From JAEUIT01 sp034439815 (GTDB lineage Bacteria > Planctomycetota > Phycisphaerae > Phycisphaerales > SM1A02): 64,000 bases of DNA. Shown here piece after piece: positions 19,282 to 27,281 of the stretch. The stretch is from the NCBI GenBank assembly GCA_034439815.1, contig JAWXBD010000091.1, forward strand, positions 10,754 to 74,753. Reading direction: 5' to 3'. The notes beneath the pieces were generated by a model, which ran no database searches, was not told the DNA's origin, and saw nothing but the letters and a program-made list of their open reading frames with translations. Each line of letters opens with the position of its first letter. The first letter of the stretch is position 1. Made by a program: the position numbers and the translations under genes.

Positions 19282-20223
19282 TCAGCCCCAGGCGCCAAGC
19301 AGAATCGCAAGATCCGCAGCATCAACAGTTCCGCTGCCGTCGAGGTCGCCGCTGCCCCGTCCGCCCCATTGTCCGAGGAGGATCGCGAGATCTTCAGCGT
19401 TCACTTCACCGTCGCCGTTGAGATCGCCGGACACTGGATCCGGAAGGATCAGCTGTCCGCGAATCGCGCCGCCCGGGAACGCTGCGTTATGAACGTTGAC
19501 GTAGAAGCCCGCCGGGTCCGCGATGATTTGATCGAGCTGCGCGTCCGTCGCGTCCTTGTCGCCGATCAGCGTGCCCGGTCCACCGGTCGTGCCCGGACCA
19601 AAGCCGATGAACACGGGGCCGTTGGTGCCGAAGTCGCCGTCATGAATGTGTGAGTCGCTCGGCGCGTCGATGTTCTTGTAGGTGATGTCCCAGAAGATCT
19701 TGTTCACGCCGGTGTCAAGCCAAAGGGTCGCGCTGCCGCTGCCGTCGGGATCGCCGGCGCCGACTTCCTGATCACCGCTGAGTGCAACGTCGATGAAGCC
19801 CTTTGGAATCTGGGCTCGAATCGCGCCGCCAGCGAACGGTCCGTTGTGGAGGTTGACGTAGAAGTTCTGCGGGTTCGCGAGAATCGACGCGATGTTGGCA
19901 GGCGTCGTCGTCGTCGAGGCGATCAGCGTGCCCGGACCGCCGCTCGTCGCGACGCCCATGCCGACGAGGATCGGGCCGTTTGTCGTGTCCTGCCCTGAGT
20001 GGATGTGCATCGCGGTCGGCACAGCGATGTTCGCGTAGACGAAGTTCCACGAAATGGTGTTCGTGTCCGTATCGATGGTCAGAGTTCCCGAGCCGGTGCC
20101 GTCAGGATCGGCGGGCGGATTCTCCTGCGAACCGGTGAAGGTCAACGGGAAGTTCGAGATAGCAGCGGCTGCCGAGCCGGTCACTGCGAGCGCGAGGGCG
20201 CAAGCGATCAGAGATCGAGTCAT
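19282..20223 (-). CDS. secreted protein with two CHRD domains and dockerin-like C-terminus
   Basis: A signal peptide (MTRSLIACALALAVTGSAAA) leads into two CHRD domains. Both have the family pattern: FTGSQENPP or LSGDQEVGAG at the start, AMHIHSGQDTTNGPI or DSHIHDGDFGTNGPV in the middle, and FYVNLHNGPFAGGAIRAQI or FYVNVHNAAFPGGAIRGQL at the end. The 313-residue protein closes with the duplicated dockerin-like loops (DLNGDGEVNAEDLAILLG and DLDGSGTVDAADLAILLG). CHRD domains are named after chordin; their bacterial role is unknown. ATG 20223 has GAGAGGAAAG as ribosome site; the longer open frame (to 20331) has no signal peptide. Confidence 0.88.
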   Translation of the reverse strand: MTRSLIACALALAVTGSAAAAISNFPLTFTGSQENPPADPDGTGSGTLTIDTDTNTISWNFVYANIAVPTAMHIHSGQDTTNGPILVGMGVATSGGPGTLIASTTTTPANIASILANPQNFYVNLHNGPFAGGAIRAQIPKGFIDVALSGDQEVGAGDPDGSGSATLWLDTGVNKIFWDITYKNIDAPSDSHIHDGDFGTNGPVFIGFGPGTTGGPGTLIGDKDATDAQLDQIIADPAGFYVNVHNAAFPGGAIRGQLILPDPVSGDLNGDGEVNAEDLAILLGQWGGRGSGDLDGSGTVDAADLAILLGAWG

Positions 20224-20419
20224 GTCTTTCCTCTCATTGCGGTTTCTCTTGGTGGCGCAGCACGTCTGCGCCGCAACAAAACTGTACCGTCGTTTCTCCG
20301 ATCGGCTGCTGTGCACAACGTTCAATCGCAATGCGATGACGGTGCAATGAAACGCTCGACGAGCGACATGAGAGATGGCGCGAATCCGCGCCGGTTATAG
20401 GGAACAGCTTGCAAACCCT
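20224..20419. other. intergenic region between pgl and the CHRD gene
   Basis: No gene is visible. On the minus strand it holds the short hairpin ACCCTTTGAAGGGTTT just after the pgl stop and a GGCGCG/CGCGCC hairpin at 20377-20392; both could serve pgl termination. Further downstream a TACAGT hexamer (20283-20288) is a possible -10 for the CHRD gene. Confidence 0.4.
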
Positions 20420-21229
20420 TCAAAGGGTGATCGGTGAAACCGCAGCGTCGGCGTCGAGATACCACTTCAACTCGCCCGCCAACGGGCGGATCGCGGTGAT
20501 CGGCAACTCGTGGGGGTCTGGGTTGCCGCGGGCGATGCGCGCGATTGTCGGGGCCTTTGCAGCGCCGGTCACCATGATGGCAATGAAGCGCGCCGAGTTG
20601 ATCAACGGATACGTCATCGTGACGCGGTCCGGCGGTGTCACGAAGGGTCCGGTGCACTTCCGCACGAGCCGGACTGTCTCGTCCAGCGCCTCATGGTGGG
20701 GAAACAGACTGGCGGTGTGACCGTCGTCGCCCATGCCCAACACCACCCAGTCGAGCCGGTCCTGCCCCTTTTCGCGCCATCCCAGATGCTCGCGCAGCTC
20801 GTTCTCGTACAGGGCGTCCGCATCGGGATGCGTCGCCATCATCGGATGAACCTGCTCGGTGGGAATCCCGGAGTGATCGACCACTATGTCTTTGATGTGA
20901 CCGAAGTTGCTCCGCGAGTCATCGAACGGCACGCATCGCTCATCAACGATCCACAAATGTGTGCGCGTCCAGGGAAACGACCGCAGATTCGGGTCGTACA
21001 TCAGGCGCTCATAAAGCGGTAACGGAGTCGAGCCGCCCGACAGTGCAATGTGCACGTCACCAAACGTGCGTACGCAGTTCTTCGCATGAACGATCAGGTC
21101 CGCAGCGACGGCATCGAGCAGCTGATCGCGCGTCCGCGCGACCGATACGAGTCCGGGCAGCGCCGGTGTCAGCGGCGTGACCTCATCGAGGTCGTACGTG
21201 TCGCGGCCATGAGGAGTCGGTTCCGCCAT
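20420..21229 (-). CDS. pgl: 6-phosphogluconolactonase
   Basis: The enzyme hydrolyses 6-phosphogluconolactone, second step of the oxidative pentose phosphate pathway. The 269-residue DevB/NagB-fold protein shows IALSGGSTPLPLYERL (phosphate site), WIVDERCVPFDDSRSN and LGMGDDGHTASLFP, the family's active-site motifs, and YPLINSARFIAIMVTG. It lies directly downstream of zwf on the same strand (34-nt gap), as expected for the pathway. It also has its own TATTCT -10 box 7 nt before the ATG. Confidence 0.94.
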   Translation of the reverse strand: MAEPTPHGRDTYDLDEVTPLTPALPGLVSVARTRDQLLDAVAADLIVHAKNCVRTFGDVHIALSGGSTPLPLYERLMYDPNLRSFPWTRTHLWIVDERCVPFDDSRSNFGHIKDIVVDHSGIPTEQVHPMMATHPDADALYENELREHLGWREKGQDRLDWVVLGMGDDGHTASLFPHHEALDETVRLVRKCTGPFVTPPDRVTMTYPLINSARFIAIMVTGAAKAPTIARIARGNPDPHELPITAIRPLAGELKWYLDADAAVSPITL

Positions 21230-21236
21230 CGCAGGC

Positions 21237-21242
21237 AGAATA
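21237..21242 (-). promoter_or_regulatory. -10 box of leaderless pgl promoter (TATTCT)
   Basis: TATTCT ends 7 nt before the pgl ATG on the minus strand, within the 34-nt gap after zwf. A TGAAGT -35-like element lies 17 nt upstream, inside the end of zwf. Confidence 0.5.
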
Positions 21243-21262
21243 CAGCACCGCCCCGGCGGACT

Positions 21263-22792
21263 TCACCGCGATTCCGTGGGGTTGTGCCAAGTCCGCCCGT
21301 CGCGGGCGAGCATTTCGTCGGCCGACGCCGGACCCCAGGAGCCGCATTGATAGTTCGCGGCGATTCCCTTGCGGATGCCGGCCGAACGATCATCGAGCAC
21401 CGGCATCACGGCGTTCCATGACGCCTCGACTTCGACACGGCTCTTGAAGAGCGTCTGATCACCGCGCATCGCATCAATGATGAGCGGGCCGTACGCCTCG
21501 ACCGGTTCGACGCCGAACCGCTCGTTGTAATCCACCGCCATCTCGGCGGAGTCGATGCGCACGCGCGTGCCCGGCGCCTTGCATTCGAAGCGCAGACTGA
21601 ACACGCCGTGCGGAGCGATCTCGATCACCATGCGATTCGGAGGCCGCGGCCAGTCGCGCATGACCGTATCCAGCGTGCGGAACAGATTCGCGGCCGGTCG
21701 CTTGAACTCGATGACTACTTCGGTGCGCTTGGCGTGGAGCTTCTTGCCCGAGCGAATGTAGAACGGCGTGCCCGCCCAGCGCCAATTGTCGAACTGCACG
21801 CGCAGTGCGGCATACGTTTCGGTCGTTGTGCCTTGACGCACGCCGGGCAGCTCGTGGTAAGCCGACTCCTTGCCGCCACTTGCATACTGTCCGAGTGCGG
21901 CGACCAGCGGCAGCTGCTCAACGGTGGGAACCGTGATCGCTTCAAATACTTTGGCGCGCTCAAATCGGATCGCGTCGGGCGTAAAGCTTGTCGGCGGATC
22001 CATCGCGACAAACGCCATGATCTGAAACAGATGCGACTGAATCATGTCGCGGATTGCACCGGTCTGGTCGTAGAACTCGACGCGCTGACCGACGCCAACG
22101 GTTTCGGCGGCGGTGATCTGCACGTGATCGACATATTGCCAGTTCCACAGCGGCTCAAAGATCGTGTTGGCGAAGCGGAAGACGAGCAGGTTCTGCACGA
22201 CTTCCTTGCCGAGATAGTGATCGATGCGATAGATCGCTTCTTCTTCAAACACTCTGCCGAGCGCGCGGTTCAGACTCGCGGCGCTTGTGGCATCATGGCC
22301 GAACGGTTTCTCCACGATGATGCGCTGCCACGATCGCGTGTCGCGATCAAGCGAACACCAGCGCTTCCCTTCGATGACGAGACCGGCCGCCTCGATCTCA
22401 GCGACGATCGGTTCATACAGACTCTCGGCGACAGCGAGAAAGAAGAGGAGATTGCCCTTCGTCTCGCAGTTCGTCCCCAGTTCCTCGAGCCGCTGCTTGA
22501 GTGGCGGATAGCAGTCGCCCTTCGTTGCATCGCCCGCGAAATAATGAATCCGCGACGCGAGCTTCGACCATGTCGCTTCGTCGAAGCCCTTCGCCTGTTC
22601 CTTCACCCATGTCTTGAGTTCGTCGCGCCACTGCTCGTCGGACTTCGCTGAACGGGAGACGCCGAGGATGCGCGTCCCTTCATGGAGCGTTCCGGCCTTC
22701 GTCATTTCATACATCGCCGGAATCAGCTTCCGGGACGTGAGATCGCCGGACGCGCCGAGAATCACGAGAATGCACGGATCGACCTGCGTCAT
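21263..22792 (-). CDS. zwf: glucose-6-phosphate dehydrogenase
   Basis: Zwf oxidises glucose-6-phosphate to 6-phosphogluconolactone with NADP. The 509-residue product starts MTQVDPCILVILGASGDLTS, containing the NADP motif GASGDLTxRK, and has the substrate-binding RIDHYLGKE around the middle. The C-terminal family elements NRMVIEIAPHGV, EAYGPLIIDAMRGDQTLF and WGPASADEML are also present. The upstream extension of the open frame is antisense to xerD-like sequence; ATG 22792 has a TATGCT -10 box 9 nt upstream. Together with pgl it covers the entry of the oxidative pentose phosphate pathway. Confidence 0.95.
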   Translation of the reverse strand: MTQVDPCILVILGASGDLTSRKLIPAMYEMTKAGTLHEGTRILGVSRSAKSDEQWRDELKTWVKEQAKGFDEATWSKLASRIHYFAGDATKGDCYPPLKQRLEELGTNCETKGNLLFFLAVAESLYEPIVAEIEAAGLVIEGKRWCSLDRDTRSWQRIIVEKPFGHDATSAASLNRALGRVFEEEAIYRIDHYLGKEVVQNLLVFRFANTIFEPLWNWQYVDHVQITAAETVGVGQRVEFYDQTGAIRDMIQSHLFQIMAFVAMDPPTSFTPDAIRFERAKVFEAITVPTVEQLPLVAALGQYASGGKESAYHELPGVRQGTTTETYAALRVQFDNWRWAGTPFYIRSGKKLHAKRTEVVIEFKRPAANLFRTLDTVMRDWPRPPNRMVIEIAPHGVFSLRFECKAPGTRVRIDSAEMAVDYNERFGVEPVEAYGPLIIDAMRGDQTLFKSRVEVEASWNAVMPVLDDRSAGIRKGIAANYQCGSWGPASADEMLARDGRTWHNPTESR

Positions 22793-22801
22793 GAGGAGCG
22801 A

Positions 22802-22807
22802 AGCATA
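22802..22807 (-). promoter_or_regulatory. -10 box of leaderless zwf promoter (TATGCT)
   Basis: TATGCT ends 9 nt before ATG 22792 on the minus strand, in the 46-nt gap after xerD. Confidence 0.45.
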
Positions 22808-22838
22808 TGAGAACGACGCCAAACGGATTGGCGGACTG

Positions 22839-23756
22839 CTAAGGCCGCGGATGATGTTTCTTGACGACATCGCGAAGCCGGCTGCGGTCCACATGGGTGT
22901 AGATCTGCGTCGTCGCGATGTCGGCGTGGCCGAGCAGCTCCTGCACGACGCGCAGATCTGCGCCTCCGTGCACCAGGTGCGTCGCAAAGGAGTGGCGAAG
23001 CGTGTGGGGATGAACGTCGCGCAGTTGCGCGATCGCTGCGTACTTCTTGACAATCTGCCACACGGCCACGCGCTCGAGCGGCCGGCCGCTGAACGAGAGC
23101 AGCAGGCGGTGGCGGTCGCGGCCGTCCTTCCACCGCGTCAGGCTCGGGCGGCACTCCGCGAGGTACTGCCGCACGAGTTCCTGCGCCGGTGTTCCGATCG
23201 GAACGACGCGCTGCTTCGATCCCTTCCCCGTTACCGTCAGCATGCACAGCGTGTCGTGGTACTCGTTCAATTTGAGCGCGCCCACTTCTGATGCCCGCAG
23301 GCCCGCAGCCCACATCAGTTCCATCATGGTCCTGTCGCGCAGCCACAGTGCGCCGTGCTCTGGCGCGGGCGCCGCTACAAGTGCGCGCATCTGCGTCGGA
23401 CTGAGGACGCCGGGCAGCCGCTTCCAGCGAGTCGGCCGCTCAAGCAGGCGCGATGGATCGGTCGGCACGCGGCGGTTGGCGAAGAGATATCGAAAGTAGA
23501 CGCGGATCGACGCCAGGTGGCGCGCGACGCTCGTCGGTTCCATGCCGTTCTCGCGATGCAGGCGCTGCAGATGCTCGGACAGAATCTGCAGTGTGACCGC
23601 GTCAGGTCCCGCAACACCGCGCGGCACGAGGTCGAGTGCGAGCTGGCGCAGGTCACGTCCGTAGGCCTCCAGCGTCGCTGGAGCGAGGCCCGCTTCGACA
23701 CGGAGGTACCCGAGGAACTCTCGAAAGGAAGGGGCGAAGCCGGAGAGACCGTCCAT
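22839..23756 (-). CDS. xerD: XerC/XerD-type tyrosine recombinase
   Basis: The 305-residue protein has an N-terminal SAM-like core-binding domain (FREFLGYLRVEAGLAPATLEAY) and a C-terminal catalytic domain. The catalytic residues are visible: Arg in AAGLRASEVGAL, Lys in VTGKGSKQR, HxxR in HTLRHSFATHL, His in LLGHADIATTQ, and the nucleophilic Tyr in IYTHV. Size and layout fit the housekeeping Xer recombinases that resolve chromosome dimers at dif. Whether it is the XerC or XerD partner is not decidable here, and no att or dif site was recognised nearby. Confidence 0.88.
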   Translation of the reverse strand: MDGLSGFAPSFREFLGYLRVEAGLAPATLEAYGRDLRQLALDLVPRGVAGPDAVTLQILSEHLQRLHRENGMEPTSVARHLASIRVYFRYLFANRRVPTDPSRLLERPTRWKRLPGVLSPTQMRALVAAPAPEHGALWLRDRTMMELMWAAGLRASEVGALKLNEYHDTLCMLTVTGKGSKQRVVPIGTPAQELVRQYLAECRPSLTRWKDGRDRHRLLLSFSGRPLERVAVWQIVKKYAAIAQLRDVHPHTLRHSFATHLVHGGADLRVVQELLGHADIATTQIYTHVDRSRLRDVVKKHHPRP

Positions 23757-24059
23757 TGGCGCCGTCCATTGGAGTCGAGAGTGCGGTCCGAAGAGGGTGG
23801 CGGAAGGTATCGACCGCAGCACCGACCAGCGGACACAAATGTGCCGCGCAACCCCGCAAGGACCTCCGGCCAGCGGGCACGGACTGCGCGACTGCGTGCG
23901 CACGGAGTGCGCCGGCCAGCTGTCGCCCGCGAGCCGGTTAAAGGGAACCGCGATCACCGGCCTCGATAAACGGGAGGACGTACTCATCGTCGTGGCCGCG
24001 GCGTGGCGGCATTGGCGTTGCATTGGTGTCCCGTCCGCCGTCCGGGCAAGGAGTGCCAG
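23757..24059. other. divergent intergenic region between xerD and the flagellar operon
   Basis: No credible protein-coding frame. It contains the sigma-54 -24/-12 site at 24007-24024 and the AAGGAG ribosome site at 24048-24053 for the plus-strand operon. A TAAA and CTCGATAA pair (23939-23969) resembles a flagellar sigma-28 promoter but its spacing is wrong. Confidence 0.5.
24007..24024 (+). promoter_or_regulatory. sigma-54 (RpoN) -24/-12 promoter for the flagellar operon
   Basis: CGGCAT-N5-TTGCATT matches the consensus TGGCAC-N5-TTGCA at all but two positions. GG (24008-24009) and GC (24020-24021) have the required spacing of 10 nt between them. Transcription would start near 24033, leaving a leader of about 27 nt with AAGGAG in front of ATG 24060. 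Confidence 0.65.
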
Positions 24060-24380
24060 ATGGAGAACCCAATGAAGTTTGACTCGCGGTTTGAACAGCA
24101 GGATGCAATTCGGGATCGCGTGATGGACGCGTGGCGCCGCATGGACGCGGCCCGCCTTCCGTCAGGGATGCAGGCGCTGGGCCAGCAGGCCCGAAGCCTC
24201 CGATGGGACGGTGGAACCACGTCGACCACTGGAACCAAGTCGACCACCGACAATCCGTCCGACTCGATCATCGCGCAAATGGCCATTCGTATCGCTGATC
24301 TCACGACGATCGCCGTCGCGCTGCATCTGGCCCGCCGCCTTCCGCCAGCCGCCCCGGCTGACCCGGAGGGCATCCAGTGA
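24060..24380 (+). CDS. small hypothetical protein heading the flagellar operon
   Basis: The 106-residue protein begins MENPMKFDSRFEQQDAI and is hydrophilic. A Thr/Ser-rich stretch (about 53-68) is followed by a helix ending in LARRLPPAAP. It has no signal peptide and no recognised domain. AAGGAG lies 6 nt upstream, and the stop overlaps the GTG start of flgF by 4 nt (GTGA). Position as first gene downstream of the sigma-54 site suggests a flagellar assembly or regulatory role, which is inference only. Confidence 0.7.
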   Translation: MENPMKFDSRFEQQDAIRDRVMDAWRRMDAARLPSGMQALGQQARSLRWDGGTTSTTGTKSTTDNPSDSIIAQMAIRIADLTTIAVALHLARRLPPAAPADPEGIQ

Positions 24381-25174
24381 ACTACGGAACGTATCTCGCC
24401 ACGAGCGGCGTCCTCGCGTCGATGCGACGCATGGACGTCATCGCGAACAACCTCGCGAACGCTAATACCAACGGCTTCAAACCCGACATCATCACGCCGC
24501 AGGAGCGACCCGCCGAGCGCCTCGAGGGGCGTTCGTCGTTCGCTGATCCCCTCGCTCCTTCGCAGGACATGCTGGAGAAGCTCGGCGGCGGTCTCCGCTT
24601 CGGCAAAGACCGCATCGACCTAAGTCAGGGCCCGCTGGAGCGCACGCTGCTCGACACCGACATTGCGATCCGCGGCGAAGGCTTCTTTGTGCTCGCGTCA
24701 GCCGACGGGAAACCGCCCACCGCCAACTCGCCGATTCAGATGACTCGTGACGGCGCCTTGGTCGTCGATGGTGACGGAATCTTGCGCGTCGCCGGCAATG
24801 GTCGCGCTCTCATCGGTGAGGACGGTCGACCGGTCAAGGTCGATCCGGAGCAGAAGTTCGCGGTCGACCGCACGGGCCGGATCTATCAGGACGGTGACGA
24901 AGTCGCTCGAATCCGCATCGTTCGCCCCCTCAACCCCGCTGCGATCGAGAAGCTGGGCCAAAACATTCTGTCAACGAAGGCCGGCGTCGAGCGCGTCCCC
25001 GACGGCGCCGCCGATGTGGCACAAGGAATGCTTGAAGGCAGCGGATCTGACCCCGTTAACGCGATGGTCGAAATGATCCGTCAGTCGCGGCTGATGGAAG
25101 CGAACCTTCGCATGATGCAGTACCAGGACAACCTGACCGGCCAAGCAATCGCAGGCATCACCCGCCTTATCTAG
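24377..25174 (+). CDS. flgF: flagellar proximal rod protein FlgF
   Basis: FlgF is a component of the flagellar rod, exported by the flagellar type III system. The 265-residue protein has the rod N-terminal motif SMRRMDVIANNLANANTNGF (about 15-34), DTDIAIRGEGFFVL in the central D1/D2 domain, and the conserved C-terminal helix (NAMVEMIRQSRLMEANLRMM). It starts with GTG at 24377, overlapping the stop of the preceding small gene. FlgF rather than FlgG is favoured by gene order and by the shorter, less canonical termini; flgG follows. Confidence 0.9.
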   Translation: MNYGTYLATSGVLASMRRMDVIANNLANANTNGFKPDIITPQERPAERLEGRSSFADPLAPSQDMLEKLGGGLRFGKDRIDLSQGPLERTLLDTDIAIRGEGFFVLASADGKPPTANSPIQMTRDGALVVDGDGILRVAGNGRALIGEDGRPVKVDPEQKFAVDRTGRIYQDGDEVARIRIVRPLNPAAIEKLGQNILSTKAGVERVPDGAADVAQGMLEGSGSDPVNAMVEMIRQSRLMEANLRMMQYQDNLTGQAIAGITRLI

Positions 25175-25215
25175 ATCTAGCAGCTTCTAGAACTAGCAGC
25201 AGCATCATCAGCTCT
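25175..25215 (+). repeat. CTAG-rich spacer between flgF and flgG
   Basis: The spacer contains TAGATCTAG, CTAGCAGC twice (the second as an imperfect copy with TTCTAGAACTAG) and CAGCAGCATCATCAG. Four CTAG tetranucleotides occur within about 30 nt including the flgF stop. The imperfect palindromes could form a weak hairpin; no promoter is evident. Confidence 0.4.
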
Positions 25216-25251
25216 ATCAGCGCGTGATTGCCACGCCAGGAAATGTGAATC

Positions 25252-26064
25252 ATGAGCTACCTTGCTCTCAACACTGCAGCGACCGGCCTCAGCGCCCTCA
25301 ACTTCAATCTCGACGTCATCGCCAACAATCTGGCGAACGTCAACACGGCCGGCTTCAAGCGAAGCCGCGCGAACTTCGAAGACCTGTTCTATCTGAAGCT
25401 CGCGCAGCCGAATCTCCCCAACGACACCGTCAACAGCTACCCGACCGGGATGTCGACAGGTCTCGGCGTGAAGATCTCGGGCACACAGCTCGACATGCGT
25501 CAGGGTCCGGCCGAGCAGACGGGCATGACCTACGACATGATGATTCAGGGGGACGGCTTCTTCGTCCTCCAGACTCCGGACAGCGTTGGCGGCGGACTCG
25601 GCTATACGCGGGCGGGCAACTTCACGCTGAACGCTGATGGCCAGCTCGTCCTCGCGAACTCGCCGGGCTATCGACTCATCGAGCCTGAGCTGACGGTGCC
25701 CCCGGACGCGACAGCGGTGTCGATCGGCACCGACGGCATCGTGTCCGTGCTGCTGTCCGGCTCAACCACGCCGGAGGATATCGGCCAGGTGCAGCTCGCG
25801 AAGTTCATCAATCCAGCCGGCCTGCAGGCCGTGGGCGGCAACGTCTTCGTGCAGAGCGCCGCCAGCGGTGATCCACTCGTCGGCAATCCGAACGAAGACG
25901 CACGCGGCCAGATTCTGCAGGGCTTTCTCGAACAATCGAACACGGAGGCTGTCACTGAACTCGTCAGCCTCATTCGCACGCAGCGCGCGTTTGAAATGAA
26001 CAGTCAAGTCATTCAAGCGACGAACGAAACGCTGCAGCAGGTCAATCAGCTCCGTCGCTTCTAA
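25252..26064 (+). CDS. flgG: flagellar distal rod protein FlgG
   Basis: FlgG forms the distal rod. The 270-residue product has ATGLSALNFNLDVIANNLAN and VNTAGFKRSRANFEDLFY at the N-terminus, the typical FlgG specifiers. MIQGDGFFVL and TRAGNFTLNADGQLVL lie in the central domain, and VTELVSLIRTQRAFEMNSQV with the helix to the C-terminus closes it. AGGAAATGTGA precedes ATG 25252. Length matches the approximately 260 residues of E. coli FlgG. Confidence 0.96.
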   Translation: MSYLALNTAATGLSALNFNLDVIANNLANVNTAGFKRSRANFEDLFYLKLAQPNLPNDTVNSYPTGMSTGLGVKISGTQLDMRQGPAEQTGMTYDMMIQGDGFFVLQTPDSVGGGLGYTRAGNFTLNADGQLVLANSPGYRLIEPELTVPPDATAVSIGTDGIVSVLLSGSTTPEDIGQVQLAKFINPAGLQAVGGNVFVQSAASGDPLVGNPNEDARGQILQGFLEQSNTEAVTELVSLIRTQRAFEMNSQVIQATNETLQQVNQLRRF

Positions 26065-26139
26065 GCAACGCTCATCGCCGCATCGCTGATCTGCTCTTCT
26101 GCGATCCAAGCATCTGGTCAAGTCAAGGAGGACACACCA

Positions 26140-27240
26140 ATGGCAACGCAAAACTCACAGGTACTTTGGACAGCCCTTCGTCTCGCAGGATGCGTGACCA
26201 TGGCTCTCGTCGCACTCGCCGTCCCATCCGTCGCCGTCGCCGATTCGATCGTGCTTCGTGCCAACGTGAAGCTCGAAGGCGATGCAACGCACGTGCGGCT
26301 GCGCGACGTCGCGTATCTCGATGGCGAGAGCGCGACGGGTCTCGGCGACACGATCATCGCGGAACTCGGCGGAGTGAGTTCGCTCACGCTGACGCTCGAT
26401 GAAGTGCGCAGCAAGCTCTCGGTCCACGGGGCGAAAGTGGGTCTGCTCGACTTCAGCGGCAAAGACGTCACGGTGCGATCCGCGCACGCCGATCGAGCGG
26501 CGGCGATGCGTGGAATGGCTGTTGATGATCTCGCGACACCGACCATTGCTCCGCCGCCACCTGGGCCGCGCGACGAATTCATCGCAGATATTTCGCGATC
26601 AGCGCTGACTCCACGCGGTCTCATCGCCGACCTGATCTCCAACGCGCACGCCGACAAGCACACGCCGGTGCGCCTTGCGGTCGAGGGCGTCGACGCGGCG
26701 CTGCTCGACGCCACCGACCGCACCCGTCGATACGAAATCGTTCCGCTCACGTCACTCAGTGCCGATTCGGTGCGAGTCCGCATCATCGGCCGCGAAGGGG
26801 ACACTGTTGTCTCCCGAACCGATGTCACCGTGCGCGTGACGCTTGAGTCGCAGGTTGCAGTGGCGCGGTACGCCATTCGTCGCGGTGGAAGCACCGGGGG
26901 CGACGCCGTGGAAGTCGCGACCGCATGGGTTCCGCCCAGCACCTTCGGCAAACTCGTCAACGTCGAGATGGTTGGCTCGGCGATCGCGCAGGCCAACATC
27001 GCCAAGAGCGACCGCATCCTTCGCGACATGGTGCGCAAGCCAATCGAGATCAAGAAGAACGACAAAGTCACGGTGCGGCGCGAGCTTGGCACGGTCGCGA
27101 TCGAAGTCGCTGCGGTGGCCGATGAAGAAGGCGGCCTCGGCGACACGATCCGATTCTTTGCACTCGACCGCAAAGACCGCAAGAACCGCAAGCCCTTCAC
27201 CGCTGTCGTCACCGGCCCCGGCCGCGCCGTCATTCGCTGA
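26140..27240 (+). CDS. flgA: flagellar P-ring assembly chaperone FlgA
   Basis: FlgA is a periplasmic chaperone for P-ring formation by FlgI. The product has a signal peptide (about 1-34, ending VAVAD), an N-terminal SAF-like region, and the C-terminal ChapFlgA domain containing VARYAIRRGGSTGGDAVE, IAQANIAKSDRILRDMVRKP and KNDKVTVRRELGTVAIEV. At 366 residues it is considerably longer than the approximately 220 of E. coli FlgA; the extra part lies before the ChapFlgA domain. AAGGAGG stands 10 nt before the ATG. flgI, its substrate, is not in this operon. Confidence 0.9.
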   Translation: MATQNSQVLWTALRLAGCVTMALVALAVPSVAVADSIVLRANVKLEGDATHVRLRDVAYLDGESATGLGDTIIAELGGVSSLTLTLDEVRSKLSVHGAKVGLLDFSGKDVTVRSAHADRAAAMRGMAVDDLATPTIAPPPPGPRDEFIADISRSALTPRGLIADLISNAHADKHTPVRLAVEGVDAALLDATDRTRRYEIVPLTSLSADSVRVRIIGREGDTVVSRTDVTVRVTLESQVAVARYAIRRGGSTGGDAVEVATAWVPPSTFGKLVNVEMVGSAIAQANIAKSDRILRDMVRKPIEIKKNDKVTVRRELGTVAIEVAAVADEEGGLGDTIRFFALDRKDRKNRKPFTAVVTGPGRAVIR

Positions 27241-27281
27241 TCTGATCTCATTCCCCGCCGCCACACTCCTGCGAGATCATC

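Noticed and set aside
22839..23756. Tyrosine recombinase as sign of an integrated element
   Set aside because: Length and motifs fit housekeeping Xer, neighbours are chromosomal metabolic genes, and no att repeats or phage/plasmid genes were seen.
23939..23969. Sigma-28-like flagellar promoter (TAAA ... CTCGATAA)
   Set aside because: Spacing between the two elements is 19 nt instead of about 15, and the sigma-54 site closer to the gene is a better match.
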